Origin: an uncultured Enterorhabdus sp.
GTDB lineage: Bacteria > Actinomycetota > Coriobacteriia > Coriobacteriales > Eggerthellaceae
Assembly: GCA_947573925.1 (NCBI GenBank)
Contig: CANPHS010000006.1
Coordinates: 1-40,820 of the forward strand
Direction of reading: 5' to 3'
Length of the DNA: 40,820 nt
Positions 32,254-40,768 of this stretch are shown one piece after another. A program made the translations under genes and the position numbers. Every line of letters starts with the position of its first letter. Positions within the stretch are counted from its first letter, which is position 1. The notes below the pieces were generated by a model. It did not search any database, was not told the DNA's origin, and saw nothing but the letters and a program-made list of their open reading frames with translations.

Positions 32254-33168
32254 CTAGTTCGCCCACTGGAACTGGATGAGGGCGTTCACGGCCACTTCGT
32301 AGAGCAGCACGCGCCACACGATGGTGCCGATGATGGCGCACAGGATGGCGACCACGGCGGCCACGAGCACCTTGTCGGCGGGAATCTTGCCCACCATGGC
32401 CAGGCCGGACACGATGGCCGGGGCGATGCACCCGATGACGATGGCGCCGAGCCAGAAGGCCAGGGCGTGCTCGCCGGTCATGATGGCACCGGTGACGGCC
32501 GCCTCAGCCCCGCGCATGGGCACGTCGGGCAGGGTCGGGTCGAAGTAGAACTCCATCTCGGTGTAGTGCTCGCCCATGCCGGAGATGGCCACGGCGTACA
32601 CCACGGTCACGATGGCCACGCACACGGTGCCGATGAAGGCCAGGGTGCTCGACAGCTTCACCGCATCCTCGGCCTTGGTGGCGCCGGCGATGATCATGGC
32701 GGCGAACCCGCCGAGCATCACCGTGGCGGCCACGTAGTACACCGGCAGCAGCATGGTGTCCCACACGGGAATGGCGGCCATCAGGTAGCTATCGCCGGTG
32801 GCGAAGGGCAGGGCCACCGAGACCACGATGGCCAGGATGGCACACCACTTCGGGGCCACGCCGTCTTCCGCACGACGCATCATGAGGAAGTACAGCACCA
32901 CGGCGATACCGAAGATGATCACGAAGATCAGCTCGATGGTGATGCCGGAGGTGAGGTGGCCGAAGCCGTTCAGCATGCGCAGGGGGTTCTCCAGGTGGAA
33001 GAACACCGCCAGGCCGCCCACGGCCAGGGCCACGATGGCGCTCACGCAGGAGGCCAGCTGCATGGCCTTGCCCTTGCCCGCCAGGGTCAGGATGCCCTGG
33101 ACGAGGAAGATGCCGGAGGCCAGGCAGTTAAAGAACGTGAAGAGAATCAAGGGCCATTGGATTTCCAT
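32254..33168 (-). CDS. DmsC-like membrane anchor, cluster 2
   Basis: A 304-aa integral membrane protein (MEIQWPLILFTFFNCLASG) with about eight hydrophobic segments. The WPLILFTF start, the HLENPLRMLNGFGHL block and the ITIELIFVIIFGI helix match DmsC and align with the cluster 1 anchor. It binds menaquinol and reduces the DmsB-like subunit. ATG 33168 lies 6 bp after the dmsB-like stop, so translation is coupled. There is no TorD gene downstream; the hairpin at 32131-32198 follows instead. Confidence 0.88.
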   Translation of the reverse strand: MEIQWPLILFTFFNCLASGIFLVQGILTLAGKGKAMQLASCVSAIVALAVGGLAVFFHLENPLRMLNGFGHLTSGITIELIFVIIFGIAVVLYFLMMRRAEDGVAPKWCAILAIVVSVALPFATGDSYLMAAIPVWDTMLLPVYYVAATVMLGGFAAMIIAGATKAEDAVKLSSTLAFIGTVCVAIVTVVYAVAISGMGEHYTEMEFYFDPTLPDVPMRGAEAAVTGAIMTGEHALAFWLGAIVIGCIAPAIVSGLAMVGKIPADKVLVAAVVAILCAIIGTIVWRVLLYEVAVNALIQFQWAN

Positions 33169-33174
33169 CGGTTG

Positions 33175-33834
33175 TTACTCCCTCCACTTGCGGCCCTCGC
33201 GCAACAGGTACATGATCTTGGGATCGTTGCCCTTGTTGGTGAGGTGGTGAATATCGTTCTCGGTGAAGGCCTCCACGTAGTCTTTCAGCTTCACGCGAGT
33301 CTTGGTCATCTCGTCGTACTGGCAGCCGGGGCTGTCGGGGTGAGCCGGGCCCTCGAAGTTCTCGACGCCCTGGTCCAGGTCGCCGAAGAAGCGGGCGCGG
33401 GCGCCGCACTGGGCCACGCACTGGGGCAGCTCGCCCTGGGAGATGCGCTGCTCGCACATGGTGCATTTCTCCACCACGCGCTCGGTCTCGTTCAGGTAGC
33501 GCACGCCGTAGGGGCACGCCATGGCGCAGAACTGGCAGCCGATGCACTTGTCCTTGTCGATCTGGATGGTGCCGTCCTCGGCCACGTGGGACGCCTCGGT
33601 CGGGCACACCTTCACGCACTCGGGGTTCTCGCAGTGCTGGCACTGAACGGGGAGGAAGTACATCTCCACGTCCGGGAAGGTGCCGGAGCCGCCCTCGATG
33701 GGATGGGGACCGACGCGCAGGGTCTTGATCCAGAAGTTGCCCACGTCCACGCCGTTGATGGCCTTGCACGCCACGGTGCAGGCGAGACATCCCGTGCAGC
33801 GGTTCAGGTCGGTGATGATCGCGTAATTCGCCAT
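33175..33834 (-). CDS. DmsB-like 4Fe-4S subunit, cluster 2
   Basis: A 219-aa four-cluster ferredoxin. ATG 33834 (MANYAIITDLNRC) has AAGGAGGA upstream. The motifs in order are CTGCLACTVACK, CQHCENPECVKVCP, CIGCQFCAMACPYG and CTMC...CVAQCGA. It has no signal peptide and is exported with the catalytic subunit. It moves electrons from the DmsC anchor to the catalytic subunit. The gene lies 15 bp downstream of the catalytic gene. Confidence 0.93.
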   Translation of the reverse strand: MANYAIITDLNRCTGCLACTVACKAINGVDVGNFWIKTLRVGPHPIEGGSGTFPDVEMYFLPVQCQHCENPECVKVCPTEASHVAEDGTIQIDKDKCIGCQFCAMACPYGVRYLNETERVVEKCTMCEQRISQGELPQCVAQCGARARFFGDLDQGVENFEGPAHPDSPGCQYDEMTKTRVKLKDYVEAFTENDIHHLTNKGNDPKIMYLLREGRKWRE

Positions 33835-33849
33835 GATTCTTCCTCCTTT

Positions 33850-36800
33850 CTATTCCTTGATGAGGCTTACGGTCTGCAGGCCCTTGGCGTCGGCGCTCGC
33901 GTAGGTGAGCTCCACCTTGGAGTCGGCCAGGCGCGGATCGTTGGCCAGCCATTCCTTCAGACGCGGGTCGTTGGCGTTGGTGATGGCCTCGTTGCCCCAC
34001 GGGTCGCACGGCACGGGGTTGCCGAACGGCGAGTTCTCCTCGGTGGCCTTGTAGACGACCATCGGGTTGCCGCGCAGCTGGGAGGCGCCGCAGATCCAGC
34101 ACTGGGCGTACTTGTCCATGGTGCAGTTGATGCCGACGAGCTCGAAGCCGTGGGCGGCGTGGTCCATCTCCGGGTACCACCAGGCGTGGTTGGCGTTGGT
34201 GGTGCCTTCCTTGATGCCGTAGTACAGGTCCACCACTTCGCGGATGGCGCCCCAGGGGGTGCGCACCCAGATCCAGTCGCCCTGCTCCAGGCCGAGGCGG
34301 GCGGCGTCCTTCGGGTTCATCTCGAAACGCGGGGACGGCCACAGCTCGCGGCACCAGGGCAGCTGACGGTGCTCGGAGTGGAAGTAGACGGGCTGGCGGG
34401 CGCCGGAGGTGCAGATGAAGGTGGCCTCCGGGTTGTCCTTCACGGCCTGCTTGTAGGCTTCCAGGTTGTCGGTGTCGCCGTTCTCGGTCTGCGGGGCGTT
34501 GCCCACGCCGTCCAGGGCGTGGTAGGGCTTGTTCAGGTAGTTCTCGCTGTTGTAGGAGGCGCTGTCAACCAGCGAGGCGTCGTACCATTCGGGCGCCTGC
34601 ACGCGGGAGTTCTTGGCCTCGAACCAGTGCGGGAACTTGTCGATGTCCGGAATGTCGCCGGCGTAGGCGGCGCGATCCGGCGAGCACACCTCGGCGAAGG
34701 TCTTGGTCTCGTCGCCGATGTAGGACTCGGCGATGGTGGACCAGATTTCCACCTTGCCCGTGGGGGTGCCGAAGGCGCACTTCTCGTCCACGGCGGCGTA
34801 CAGGTTGTAGCCGGCCTGCTGGCGACGGTAGCCCATCTCCCAGCGACGGTAGGTGCCCCAGCGCTCGGGGTGCCACTTGCGGCAGTCGAACCAGCCCTCT
34901 TCCTGGAACTTCGCGGCGTACTGCGGGAAGTCGGGGCCCTCGGGGAACTCCTCGATCTTCCACCAGTCGGTGGCGTCCTTCAGCACGCGGTACTCCTGCT
35001 CCTCGTAGCCCACGGTGCCGCCATTCTGCACGAAGTCGTGGTAGTCGAGGTTCAGCCACTCGTCGTATTCCGGGTCGCGGTCGTTGAAGGGCACGCCCAT
35101 GGACTTATGCAGGCACACGACGAAGGTCGGGTCGAAGACCACGTCGCCGATGGGCTCCACGCAGCGCTGGCCGGCACCGAAGATGCCGCCGGCGCCCTGG
35201 GACACGCGGCCGGTGTTGGTCTCCAGCCAGTGGGTGCAGGCGAACACGTAGTCGGCGCAGCCGTTGTTCGGGCAGGACCACAGGTTGATGTCCACCCAGA
35301 AGTCCAGCTGGGTCAGGGCGTCCCACGCCTCCAGCAGGTTCGACTGGTTCATGAAGTCGCCGGACATGCAGATGCCGCCGTAAATCTTGTAGGGGGAGTC
35401 GATCTCGCGCACGGCGTCCCAGATGGAGCTGGCGTCGGACCAGCTGTTCCAGAAGCGGAGCAGCGGGAAGCGCTCGGCGGAAATCTGGTCCTCGTTGGTC
35501 TCGAAGGGGGTCTTGAGGCCGGGGAAGGCGCGGGAGGACTTGTAGTCGCCGCCCTTGCGCTCGGCGATCCAGCGGGCCTCCTCGTCGGTGGGCACATGCC
35601 CGCCGTAGCGCTCCACGAGCGGGGACTTCTCGTCGATGAGGTACTGCACGAAGTTCTGGATCAGCGGGATCTGGTCCTCGATGGAGAGGTCGCGCGGCGT
35701 GTTGCCGAGCTCCATGGTGCCGATGCCCTCGCGAATGCCCCAGTCCACCGGGTCATGGTCGGTCACGATCATGTTGGCGCGGCCGCAGCAGCCGTCGACC
35801 TGGGCCTTGGAGGAGCCGCGGTTGCCGGCGGGCTCGTCAGAGTTGCCGGTGATGCAGGCGATGATCTGCAGGGCGCGGGTGTTCTGCACCGCGTGGCCCG
35901 TCTGGTCGGGGGCCAGCTGGTAGTGGATGCCGCCGTTGCCGTGGAGCGGGTTCAGGCGCGTGGTGTAGGTGCGCACGGCCTCCTCGATCTTGTCGGCGGG
36001 CACTTCCGTGATCTCGGCCACGCGATCCAGCGTGTACTCCTCCAGGTTGTGCTCCCACTCCTGCCACACGGACTTGGCCTCGATCATCTTGCCGTTGGCG
36101 AGCTTCACCTGCACGCCGTCGGGCCACAGCTCGGGGTCTTTGGGGAGGCCCTTCGGGTTGGACTTCTTACCCTTCTCGTTGCCCTCGCCAGTCCAGTAGG
36201 CGTCGTAGGCCGGGTCGGACGGGTCGGCGAACTTGGAGGGGTCGGGCAGCCACGCATCGGCGATGATGGGCTTGTAGGGGTGCTCGATCCAGGTACCGGT
36301 GGTCGGGATCTTGTGCTTCTCGCCCTCCCACTGGCATTCCTCGGCGTCCCAGTAGGTCGGCTTCTCGTTGGCCGCGTCCCAGCAGATGAAGCGGCGGTAG
36401 GAGTACTCGGCCGGGGCCGGCTCCCAGAACTGGGACACCCACTCGCGGTCGAGGTCAGCCTCGGTGAGCAGGCGGCTCGTCATGTGGATGCCGCCGTTCA
36501 TCTCGAAGAAGTAGCCCTTGTAGGTCTTGCCGTCGGCCTCGGGGTTGTACAGGAAGGGGCCGTTGGACCAGCGCTTCACGAAGTTCTTGTCGTAGGCGTC
36601 GTTATCGACGATCCACTTCAACCAGCCGAGCGACATGGCCAGGTCGGTGCCGACGCGGATGGGCAGCCACAGGTCGGCCTCCTTGCCGAGCGGGCTCATG
36701 CGCGGGTCCACCAGGATGTGCTTGTAGGCGCGCTGGGAGCAGTCCACCACGGTACGGTTCGTGGAGTCGTAGTTGGAGTACTCGGACGCGGTGCCCCACT

Positions 36801-37440
36801 GCACGTACACGATGGGGCCCTGCTCCACCTCCATCCAGGGCGAGCCCTTCTCGTCGGTGAGCACGCCGCCGAAGTGACGGGGGCCCTTGCAGATCTCGTA
36901 GGCGGAGTGGAAGTTGTGGGTGCCGAGCACCGACTTCAGCGTGCCGTAGGGAGGCTGCGCCCACACGCGGGACGTGCCGCCCATGGTGAACAGCGCCTTG
37001 CCGCCGCCGAACTTCTCCTTGATCTCGTTGAACTTCGCGCCCACGGCGTCCAGCGCCTCGGCGAAGCCCACGCGCACCCAACCGGGATCGTCCTCGCCCT
37101 TGGGGTTCGTGCGCTTCATGGTGTAGCGCAGACGATCGGGGTGGTACAGCGCCAGCATGGACGACTGCGACTTGGCGCAGCAGTGACCGCGGCTGTGCGC
37201 GTTGGACTCGTCACCTTCCACCTTGATGACCTTGTTGTCCTGGACCGTGACCCACACACCGCACTCGACCTTGCCGCAGGCACGGCAGCAGGAGCGGATG
37301 CGCTTGACCTCACCGGCTGATTCGTCGACACCCTCGGCCAGAGCCGTCGAGGGCACGGCGGCGAAGCTCAGCGTGCTCGCGGCGCCCGTGACAGCTGCGG
37401 CCTTCAGGAAGCTGCGACGCGTCAGTGAAAGTTTAGCCAT
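33850..37440 (-). CDS. Molybdopterin oxidoreductase catalytic subunit, cluster 2
   Basis: An intact 1196-aa bis-MGD enzyme of the DMSO reductase family. I chose ATG 37440 (MAKLSLTRRSFLK), preceded by GAGGAGG; the extra 73 codons in the track are leader. The Tat signal is TRRSFLK (7-13). The 4Fe-4S ligands are CRACGKVEC (52-60) and HCCAKSQ (87-88). EICKGPRH (~182-189) is the likely Mo-ligand loop with Cys184, and VDPRMSPLGKEADLWLPIR is a cofactor loop. GARQPVYFHSEHRQLPW is the C-terminal domain signature. It is longer than typical DmsA (~800 aa) because of inserts, as in Eggerthellaceae dehydroxylases and related reductases. The substrate is not predictable; the electron donor is menaquinol through DmsC and/or NapGH. 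Confidence 0.93.
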   Translation of the reverse strand: MAKLSLTRRSFLKAAAVTGAASTLSFAAVPSTALAEGVDESAGEVKRIRSCCRACGKVECGVWVTVQDNKVIKVEGDESNAHSRGHCCAKSQSSMLALYHPDRLRYTMKRTNPKGEDDPGWVRVGFAEALDAVGAKFNEIKEKFGGGKALFTMGGTSRVWAQPPYGTLKSVLGTHNFHSAYEICKGPRHFGGVLTDEKGSPWMEVEQGPIVYVQWGTASEYSNYDSTNRTVVDCSQRAYKHILVDPRMSPLGKEADLWLPIRVGTDLAMSLGWLKWIVDNDAYDKNFVKRWSNGPFLYNPEADGKTYKGYFFEMNGGIHMTSRLLTEADLDREWVSQFWEPAPAEYSYRRFICWDAANEKPTYWDAEECQWEGEKHKIPTTGTWIEHPYKPIIADAWLPDPSKFADPSDPAYDAYWTGEGNEKGKKSNPKGLPKDPELWPDGVQVKLANGKMIEAKSVWQEWEHNLEEYTLDRVAEITEVPADKIEEAVRTYTTRLNPLHGNGGIHYQLAPDQTGHAVQNTRALQIIACITGNSDEPAGNRGSSKAQVDGCCGRANMIVTDHDPVDWGIREGIGTMELGNTPRDLSIEDQIPLIQNFVQYLIDEKSPLVERYGGHVPTDEEARWIAERKGGDYKSSRAFPGLKTPFETNEDQISAERFPLLRFWNSWSDASSIWDAVREIDSPYKIYGGICMSGDFMNQSNLLEAWDALTQLDFWVDINLWSCPNNGCADYVFACTHWLETNTGRVSQGAGGIFGAGQRCVEPIGDVVFDPTFVVCLHKSMGVPFNDRDPEYDEWLNLDYHDFVQNGGTVGYEEQEYRVLKDATDWWKIEEFPEGPDFPQYAAKFQEEGWFDCRKWHPERWGTYRRWEMGYRRQQAGYNLYAAVDEKCAFGTPTGKVEIWSTIAESYIGDETKTFAEVCSPDRAAYAGDIPDIDKFPHWFEAKNSRVQAPEWYDASLVDSASYNSENYLNKPYHALDGVGNAPQTENGDTDNLEAYKQAVKDNPEATFICTSGARQPVYFHSEHRQLPWCRELWPSPRFEMNPKDAARLGLEQGDWIWVRTPWGAIREVVDLYYGIKEGTTNANHAWWYPEMDHAAHGFELVGINCTMDKYAQCWICGASQLRGNPMVVYKATEENSPFGNPVPCDPWGNEAITNANDPRLKEWLANDPRLADSKVELTYASADAKGLQTVSLIKE

Positions 37441-37471
37441 GGGTCCTCCTCTCTCTTTCTCGTTCGATTTC

Positions 37472-37569
37472 CAACAAAACACCGGCGGCGGCCGGTTGGG
37501 TGCGGCGCCTTCCTTGGAGGGGGCGGGTCGGCCGCGGCGCCCGACCGGTGCGCCACCGATGTTTTGTTG
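37472..37569 (-). promoter_or_regulatory. Long hairpin in the leader of the cluster 2 catalytic gene
   Basis: CAACAAAACACCGGCGGCGG (from 37472) pairs with an arm ending at 37569 (GATGTTTTGTTG). The arms are ~34-38 nt with about five mismatches; the outer 10 bp are perfect. In the transcript it ends 31 bases before the start codon with TGTTTTGTTGG, so it could act as an attenuator or occlude the ribosome site. Confidence 0.55.
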
Positions 37570-37616
37570 CCCAACGGTGAGAAATGATACGGAGCCGTTA
37601 CGGATGGGAATCATAA

Positions 37617-37683
37617 GAGCAGGGGTATTCAGGGCCCACGCAATCATCCGCAGGGTCATCTTTCCGGGATGATTTCCCTGCTC
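37617..37683. promoter_or_regulatory. Nested dyads in the divergent intergenic region
   Basis: GAGCAGGG / CCCTGCTC (37617-37624 and 37676-37683) encloses AATCATCC / GGATGATT (37642-37649 and 37667-37674). Both are perfect 8-bp arms. They lie between the divergent cluster 2 operon and the coiled-coil gene and may be operators or a folded leader. Confidence 0.45.
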
Positions 37684-37693
37684 GCACCCCTTC

Positions 37694-37699
37694 TATACT
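37694..37699 (+). promoter_or_regulatory. -10 box of the coiled-coil gene
   Basis: TATACT, about 100 bp upstream of ATG 37798, without a good -35. Confidence 0.4.
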
Positions 37700-37797
37700 G
37701 GTCGGCGAAGAGGATAGAAGGGCATCGCCTGCCGCCTTGGGCCGTTGGGAAGGCCGGGCGGAATCACCGGGCGGTGCACGCAGAAAGGAGAACGTTC

Positions 37798-38757
37798 ATG
37801 AGCAAGCCCCATCCCTCTTTGGCCCTGCGCCTCGATTTGGACGAGCGCTTGGTAGACCACGATCTGCGCCTGGAGATCGACCGCTGCTATTCCTACTTGG
37901 GAACCCCCGTGGTGCGCACCCATCCGGCGCCGGCCGCCGATGCGGCGCCCGTTAACACCATGGTGGCCACGGTGCGCGTGGGCGCCCGGGAGTACCTGGA
38001 CTCGTCCGTGGAAGGCGCCGACGCGCTGTGGAACGACTATGTGGAGCACTGGCTGCTGAACCAGGTGCACGCCCTTGAGAACCAGATGAAGATCTTCAAC
38101 CGCCGCCAGCGCGAGGAGGGCCGCGAGGAACTGTCCTTCACCTGGCTGGCCGTGGAGCTGATGGGCGGCCGACTCACCGTGCGCTTCCGACTTGATTCCA
38201 CCTGCGGCATCGACCCGGCCGACAGCGCCTGGGTGGGCCGCGTGCGCCAGGCCCTGAACGAGGGGCGCCTGGGCACGGACGTGGTGGAGGTTCAACTGCC
38301 CTCCGACGCCTCCTTCGAGGCCCACCGGGCCGCCGGCTTGGCCGCCAAGGCCGAGCGCGAGGCCGCCCGCGCCGCCGCAGCCGCCGAGGAGGAGGCCCGC
38401 GCCGCCGCCGAAGCCGCAGCCGCCGAGGCCGCCGCTGAGGAAGCCTTCTTGGCCTCGCCGGAGCTTGTGGCCCAGGCCGCCGAGGCCCGCCTGGAGGCCG
38501 AGGAAGCGGCCGACCTGGTGGTGCAGGCCCGCATCCGCGAGGATCTGGAGGCCGCCGAGCGCGGCGAGACCGAGAAGACCGCCGAGGAAATCGTAGCCGA
38601 GCGCATTGCGGAAGAGGCCCACTTGGGCGAGGACATTCAGAAGAAGTACGCCCTGCCCGAGGCCGACTTCCCCATCGCCTTCGACCACTGGACCGTGCGC
38701 TACGCCGACGGCACCGCCCGCGACTTCGACGCCGCCGCCGGCGTCCTGGCCGAATAG
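37798..38757 (+). CDS. Ala/Glu-rich coiled-coil protein, unknown function
   Basis: A 319-aa soluble protein. ATG 37798 (MSKPHPSLALRLDLDERLV) has AAAGGAG upstream; earlier codons in the track are leader. Residues 1-165 form an alpha/beta domain (TMVATVRVGAREYLDSSVEG, LSFTWLAVELMGGRLTVRF). Residues ~175-280 are a long Ala/Glu/Arg heptad-rich coiled coil. A short C-terminal domain ends in DFDAAAGVLAE. I recognise no family. It lies 11 bp upstream of the UvrD-like gene, so the two form an operon and may act together on DNA. Confidence 0.8.
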   Translation: MSKPHPSLALRLDLDERLVDHDLRLEIDRCYSYLGTPVVRTHPAPAADAAPVNTMVATVRVGAREYLDSSVEGADALWNDYVEHWLLNQVHALENQMKIFNRRQREEGREELSFTWLAVELMGGRLTVRFRLDSTCGIDPADSAWVGRVRQALNEGRLGTDVVEVQLPSDASFEAHRAAGLAAKAEREAARAAAAAEEEARAAAEAAAAEAAAEEAFLASPELVAQAAEARLEAEEAADLVVQARIREDLEAAERGETEKTAEEIVAERIAEEAHLGEDIQKKYALPEADFPIAFDHWTVRYADGTARDFDAAAGVLAE

Positions 38758-38768
38758 GAGGCGCGAGG

Positions 38769-40703
38769 ATGACGCTGATTGACGAGATCGCCGCCTTCGA
38801 CGGCCGCGCGGCCAAGGTAGTAGGCGCCGTGCGCACGGGCAAGACCGAGGCCCTGGTGCGCCGCGCCGCTGCGGCCGTGGCCGCCGGTGTGGCCCCCGAG
38901 GACATTTTGCTGGAAACCACCACGGCCGAAGGGGCGCGACAGGCCCGCGAGCGCGTGGCCGCCGCCCTCGCCGCCGCCGGCGTGGCCGACGCCGCAGCCG
39001 TGGCGGGCCGCCTGACGGTGGCCACGGCCGACGCGGTGTGCCTGGAGGTGCTGGCCAGCCCTGAGGCCCGGGCCTTCACGGGCCGGGAACCCCGCGTGCT
39101 CGCCCCCTTCGAGTACAACTTCTTCCTGGAGGACATGAAGACACTGGGCCAGCCCGCCCGCCGTCTGCGCTCGGTGCTGTACCAGTTCAAGAAGCAGTGG
39201 TGCGCCCTGGCCCCCGAGCAGGACTGGGTCGTGCCCGGCGACGAGGAAGAGGCCCTGCGCCACGCCCAGCGCCTGCTGGCCCTGGAAGGGGCCGTGCTGG
39301 CCGAGGAGGTGGCCTGGCTCGCGGGCACCTACCTGCAAAGCGAGGCGGGAGCTGCGGCCCGGGCCCGTTTCGCCGTGGTGCTCGCCGACGACTTCCAGAA
39401 CCTGTCGGCCGCCCAGCAGACCTGCCTCTGCCTTCTGGCCCGCGACCAGCTCATCGTGGCGGGCAACCCCGATGAGACCGTGGCCGCGGCCACGCCCTTC
39501 CCCGCCCCCGAGGGTTTTGCCGACTTCGACGCCCTGCGCCGTCATGTGACCGTGTTCGCCCTGGAAGAGGCCTTCGGCAACCCCAACGTCACCGCCTTCT
39601 GCGATGCCCTGGGCACCACAGGCGCCGCCGAGCGCACCGGTGTCATCCGCGACATCGCCGCCGTGAAGTGGACCGACCCCGACCACGAGTTCAACGGGCT
39701 CACCCGCTACCTGTTCGCCCTGAACGCCGAGCGCGGCGAGGACGCGGCGGTCGCCACCTGCCTGGTGGCGCCCAACAAACAGTGGGCCTCCGCCTTCGAG
39801 CAGATGCTCGCCCGGCGCGGCTTCGCCGTGTCGTCGATCGGCTTCGACCGCATCGGCGGCGACCCCCGCGAGATGGGTCGCGCCAAGGCCATGGTCGCCT
39901 ACACCTCCCTGAACCTGCTGGCCGACCCCACCGACGTGGCCGCCTGGCGCGCCTGGCTCGGCTTCGGCAACTACCTCACCTTGAGCGACGGCTGGGACGC
40001 GCTCATGACCTGGTGCGACGAGCACGAGGCCACTCCCTTCGAGGCCCTGGAGGCCGCCGTTGCCGCCGCCGATGCCGGCCAGCCCGACCCCTTCCTGCGG
40101 GCCGGCGCCCTGGCCGAGCGCTACCGGGCCGGCCGCGCCCTGCTGGCCGACCACCAGGGGCGCCGCGGCTTCGCCCTGATGGCGGCCGTGGGCGCGAGCG
40201 GCCTGCGCGAGTTTTCCGCCGTGGAAGCGGCCCTGGAGGGCGACGAGGACGCCGTGGCCCTGTTCGCCCTCGTCCGCGAGCGCCAGTTCGCCCCCGTCCA
40301 CGACGGCAACCCCCACGCCGTGCGCGTGAGCTCCTACGAGCAGATGTGCGGCTGCAGCTACGACGCCGTGTACCTGGCGGGCTGCGTGGACGGCTTCATG
40401 CCGGCCCGCGACGCCTTCGAGGTGGTGGCCACCGACGCCGACCGCGCCTGGGTGCGCGACGGAGGCCGGCGCCAGTTCCTGGCCGCTGCGGGCAAGGCCG
40501 GCGACACGCTCATGTTCTCCACCTTCGCCAAGGCCGATCTGGAGCTGGCCGAGCGCACGAAGATGCAGGTGGCCCGCGTGCGCATGGAAGACGGCCGCCG
40601 TGTGGCGACCCTACGCCCCACCTGCTTCATCGAGGAAGCCGGCGCCGCCGCCCCCCTCACCTTGGGCGGCCAAGCCCTCCTGGCCGACCTGGGCATCGAC
40701 TAA
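38769..40703 (+). CDS. UvrD/Rep-like SF1 protein with degenerate motifs
   Basis: A 644-aa protein; ATG 38769 has AGGAGG 9-10 bases upstream. The order of SF1 helicase landmarks is visible. The P-loop is GAVRTGKT (19-26). A Walker B-like VLADDFQNLSAAQQ stands where active UvrD has DEFQD. VAGNPDETVAA replaces GDPxQSI. GCSYDAVYLAGCVDGFMP is motif V-like, and RRQFLAAAGKA sits where motif VI should read RRLxYVAxTRA. The P-loop is usable but the hydrolysis glutamate, Gln-sensor and arginine finger look altered. It may be an inactive or repurposed helicase partner. It is short for UvrD (~720 aa). It ends before a clear terminator. Confidence 0.8.
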   Translation: MTLIDEIAAFDGRAAKVVGAVRTGKTEALVRRAAAAVAAGVAPEDILLETTTAEGARQARERVAAALAAAGVADAAAVAGRLTVATADAVCLEVLASPEARAFTGREPRVLAPFEYNFFLEDMKTLGQPARRLRSVLYQFKKQWCALAPEQDWVVPGDEEEALRHAQRLLALEGAVLAEEVAWLAGTYLQSEAGAAARARFAVVLADDFQNLSAAQQTCLCLLARDQLIVAGNPDETVAAATPFPAPEGFADFDALRRHVTVFALEEAFGNPNVTAFCDALGTTGAAERTGVIRDIAAVKWTDPDHEFNGLTRYLFALNAERGEDAAVATCLVAPNKQWASAFEQMLARRGFAVSSIGFDRIGGDPREMGRAKAMVAYTSLNLLADPTDVAAWRAWLGFGNYLTLSDGWDALMTWCDEHEATPFEALEAAVAAADAGQPDPFLRAGALAERYRAGRALLADHQGRRGFALMAAVGASGLREFSAVEAALEGDEDAVALFALVRERQFAPVHDGNPHAVRVSSYEQMCGCSYDAVYLAGCVDGFMPARDAFEVVATDADRAWVRDGGRRQFLAAAGKAGDTLMFSTFAKADLELAERTKMQVARVRMEDGRRVATLRPTCFIEEAGAAAPLTLGGQALLADLGID

Positions 40704-40736
40704 GGCTTCACCGACGACATTACACCCCCACATTGA

Positions 40737-40768
40737 AACGGCGCTCCCACGAGCGCCGTTTTGTTTTT
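40737..40768 (+). terminator. Intrinsic terminator of the coiled-coil/UvrD-like operon
   Basis: AACGGCGCT-cccacg-AGCGCCGTT, a perfect 9-bp stem, is followed by TTGTTTTT 34 bases past the stop codon. The last ~50 bases of the window hold nothing else I can identify. Confidence 0.85.

Noticed and set aside
31033-37320. A 2095-codon plus-strand ORF antisense to cluster 2
   Set aside because: It is a mirror of high-GC codon bias in the real minus-strand genes; the product is a Gly/His/Val/Leu-rich string with no domain or ribosome site.
37441-37659. N-terminal 73-codon extension of the cluster 2 catalytic ORF
   Set aside because: The Tat signal and ribosome site mark ATG 37440 as the start; the extension covers the leader hairpin.
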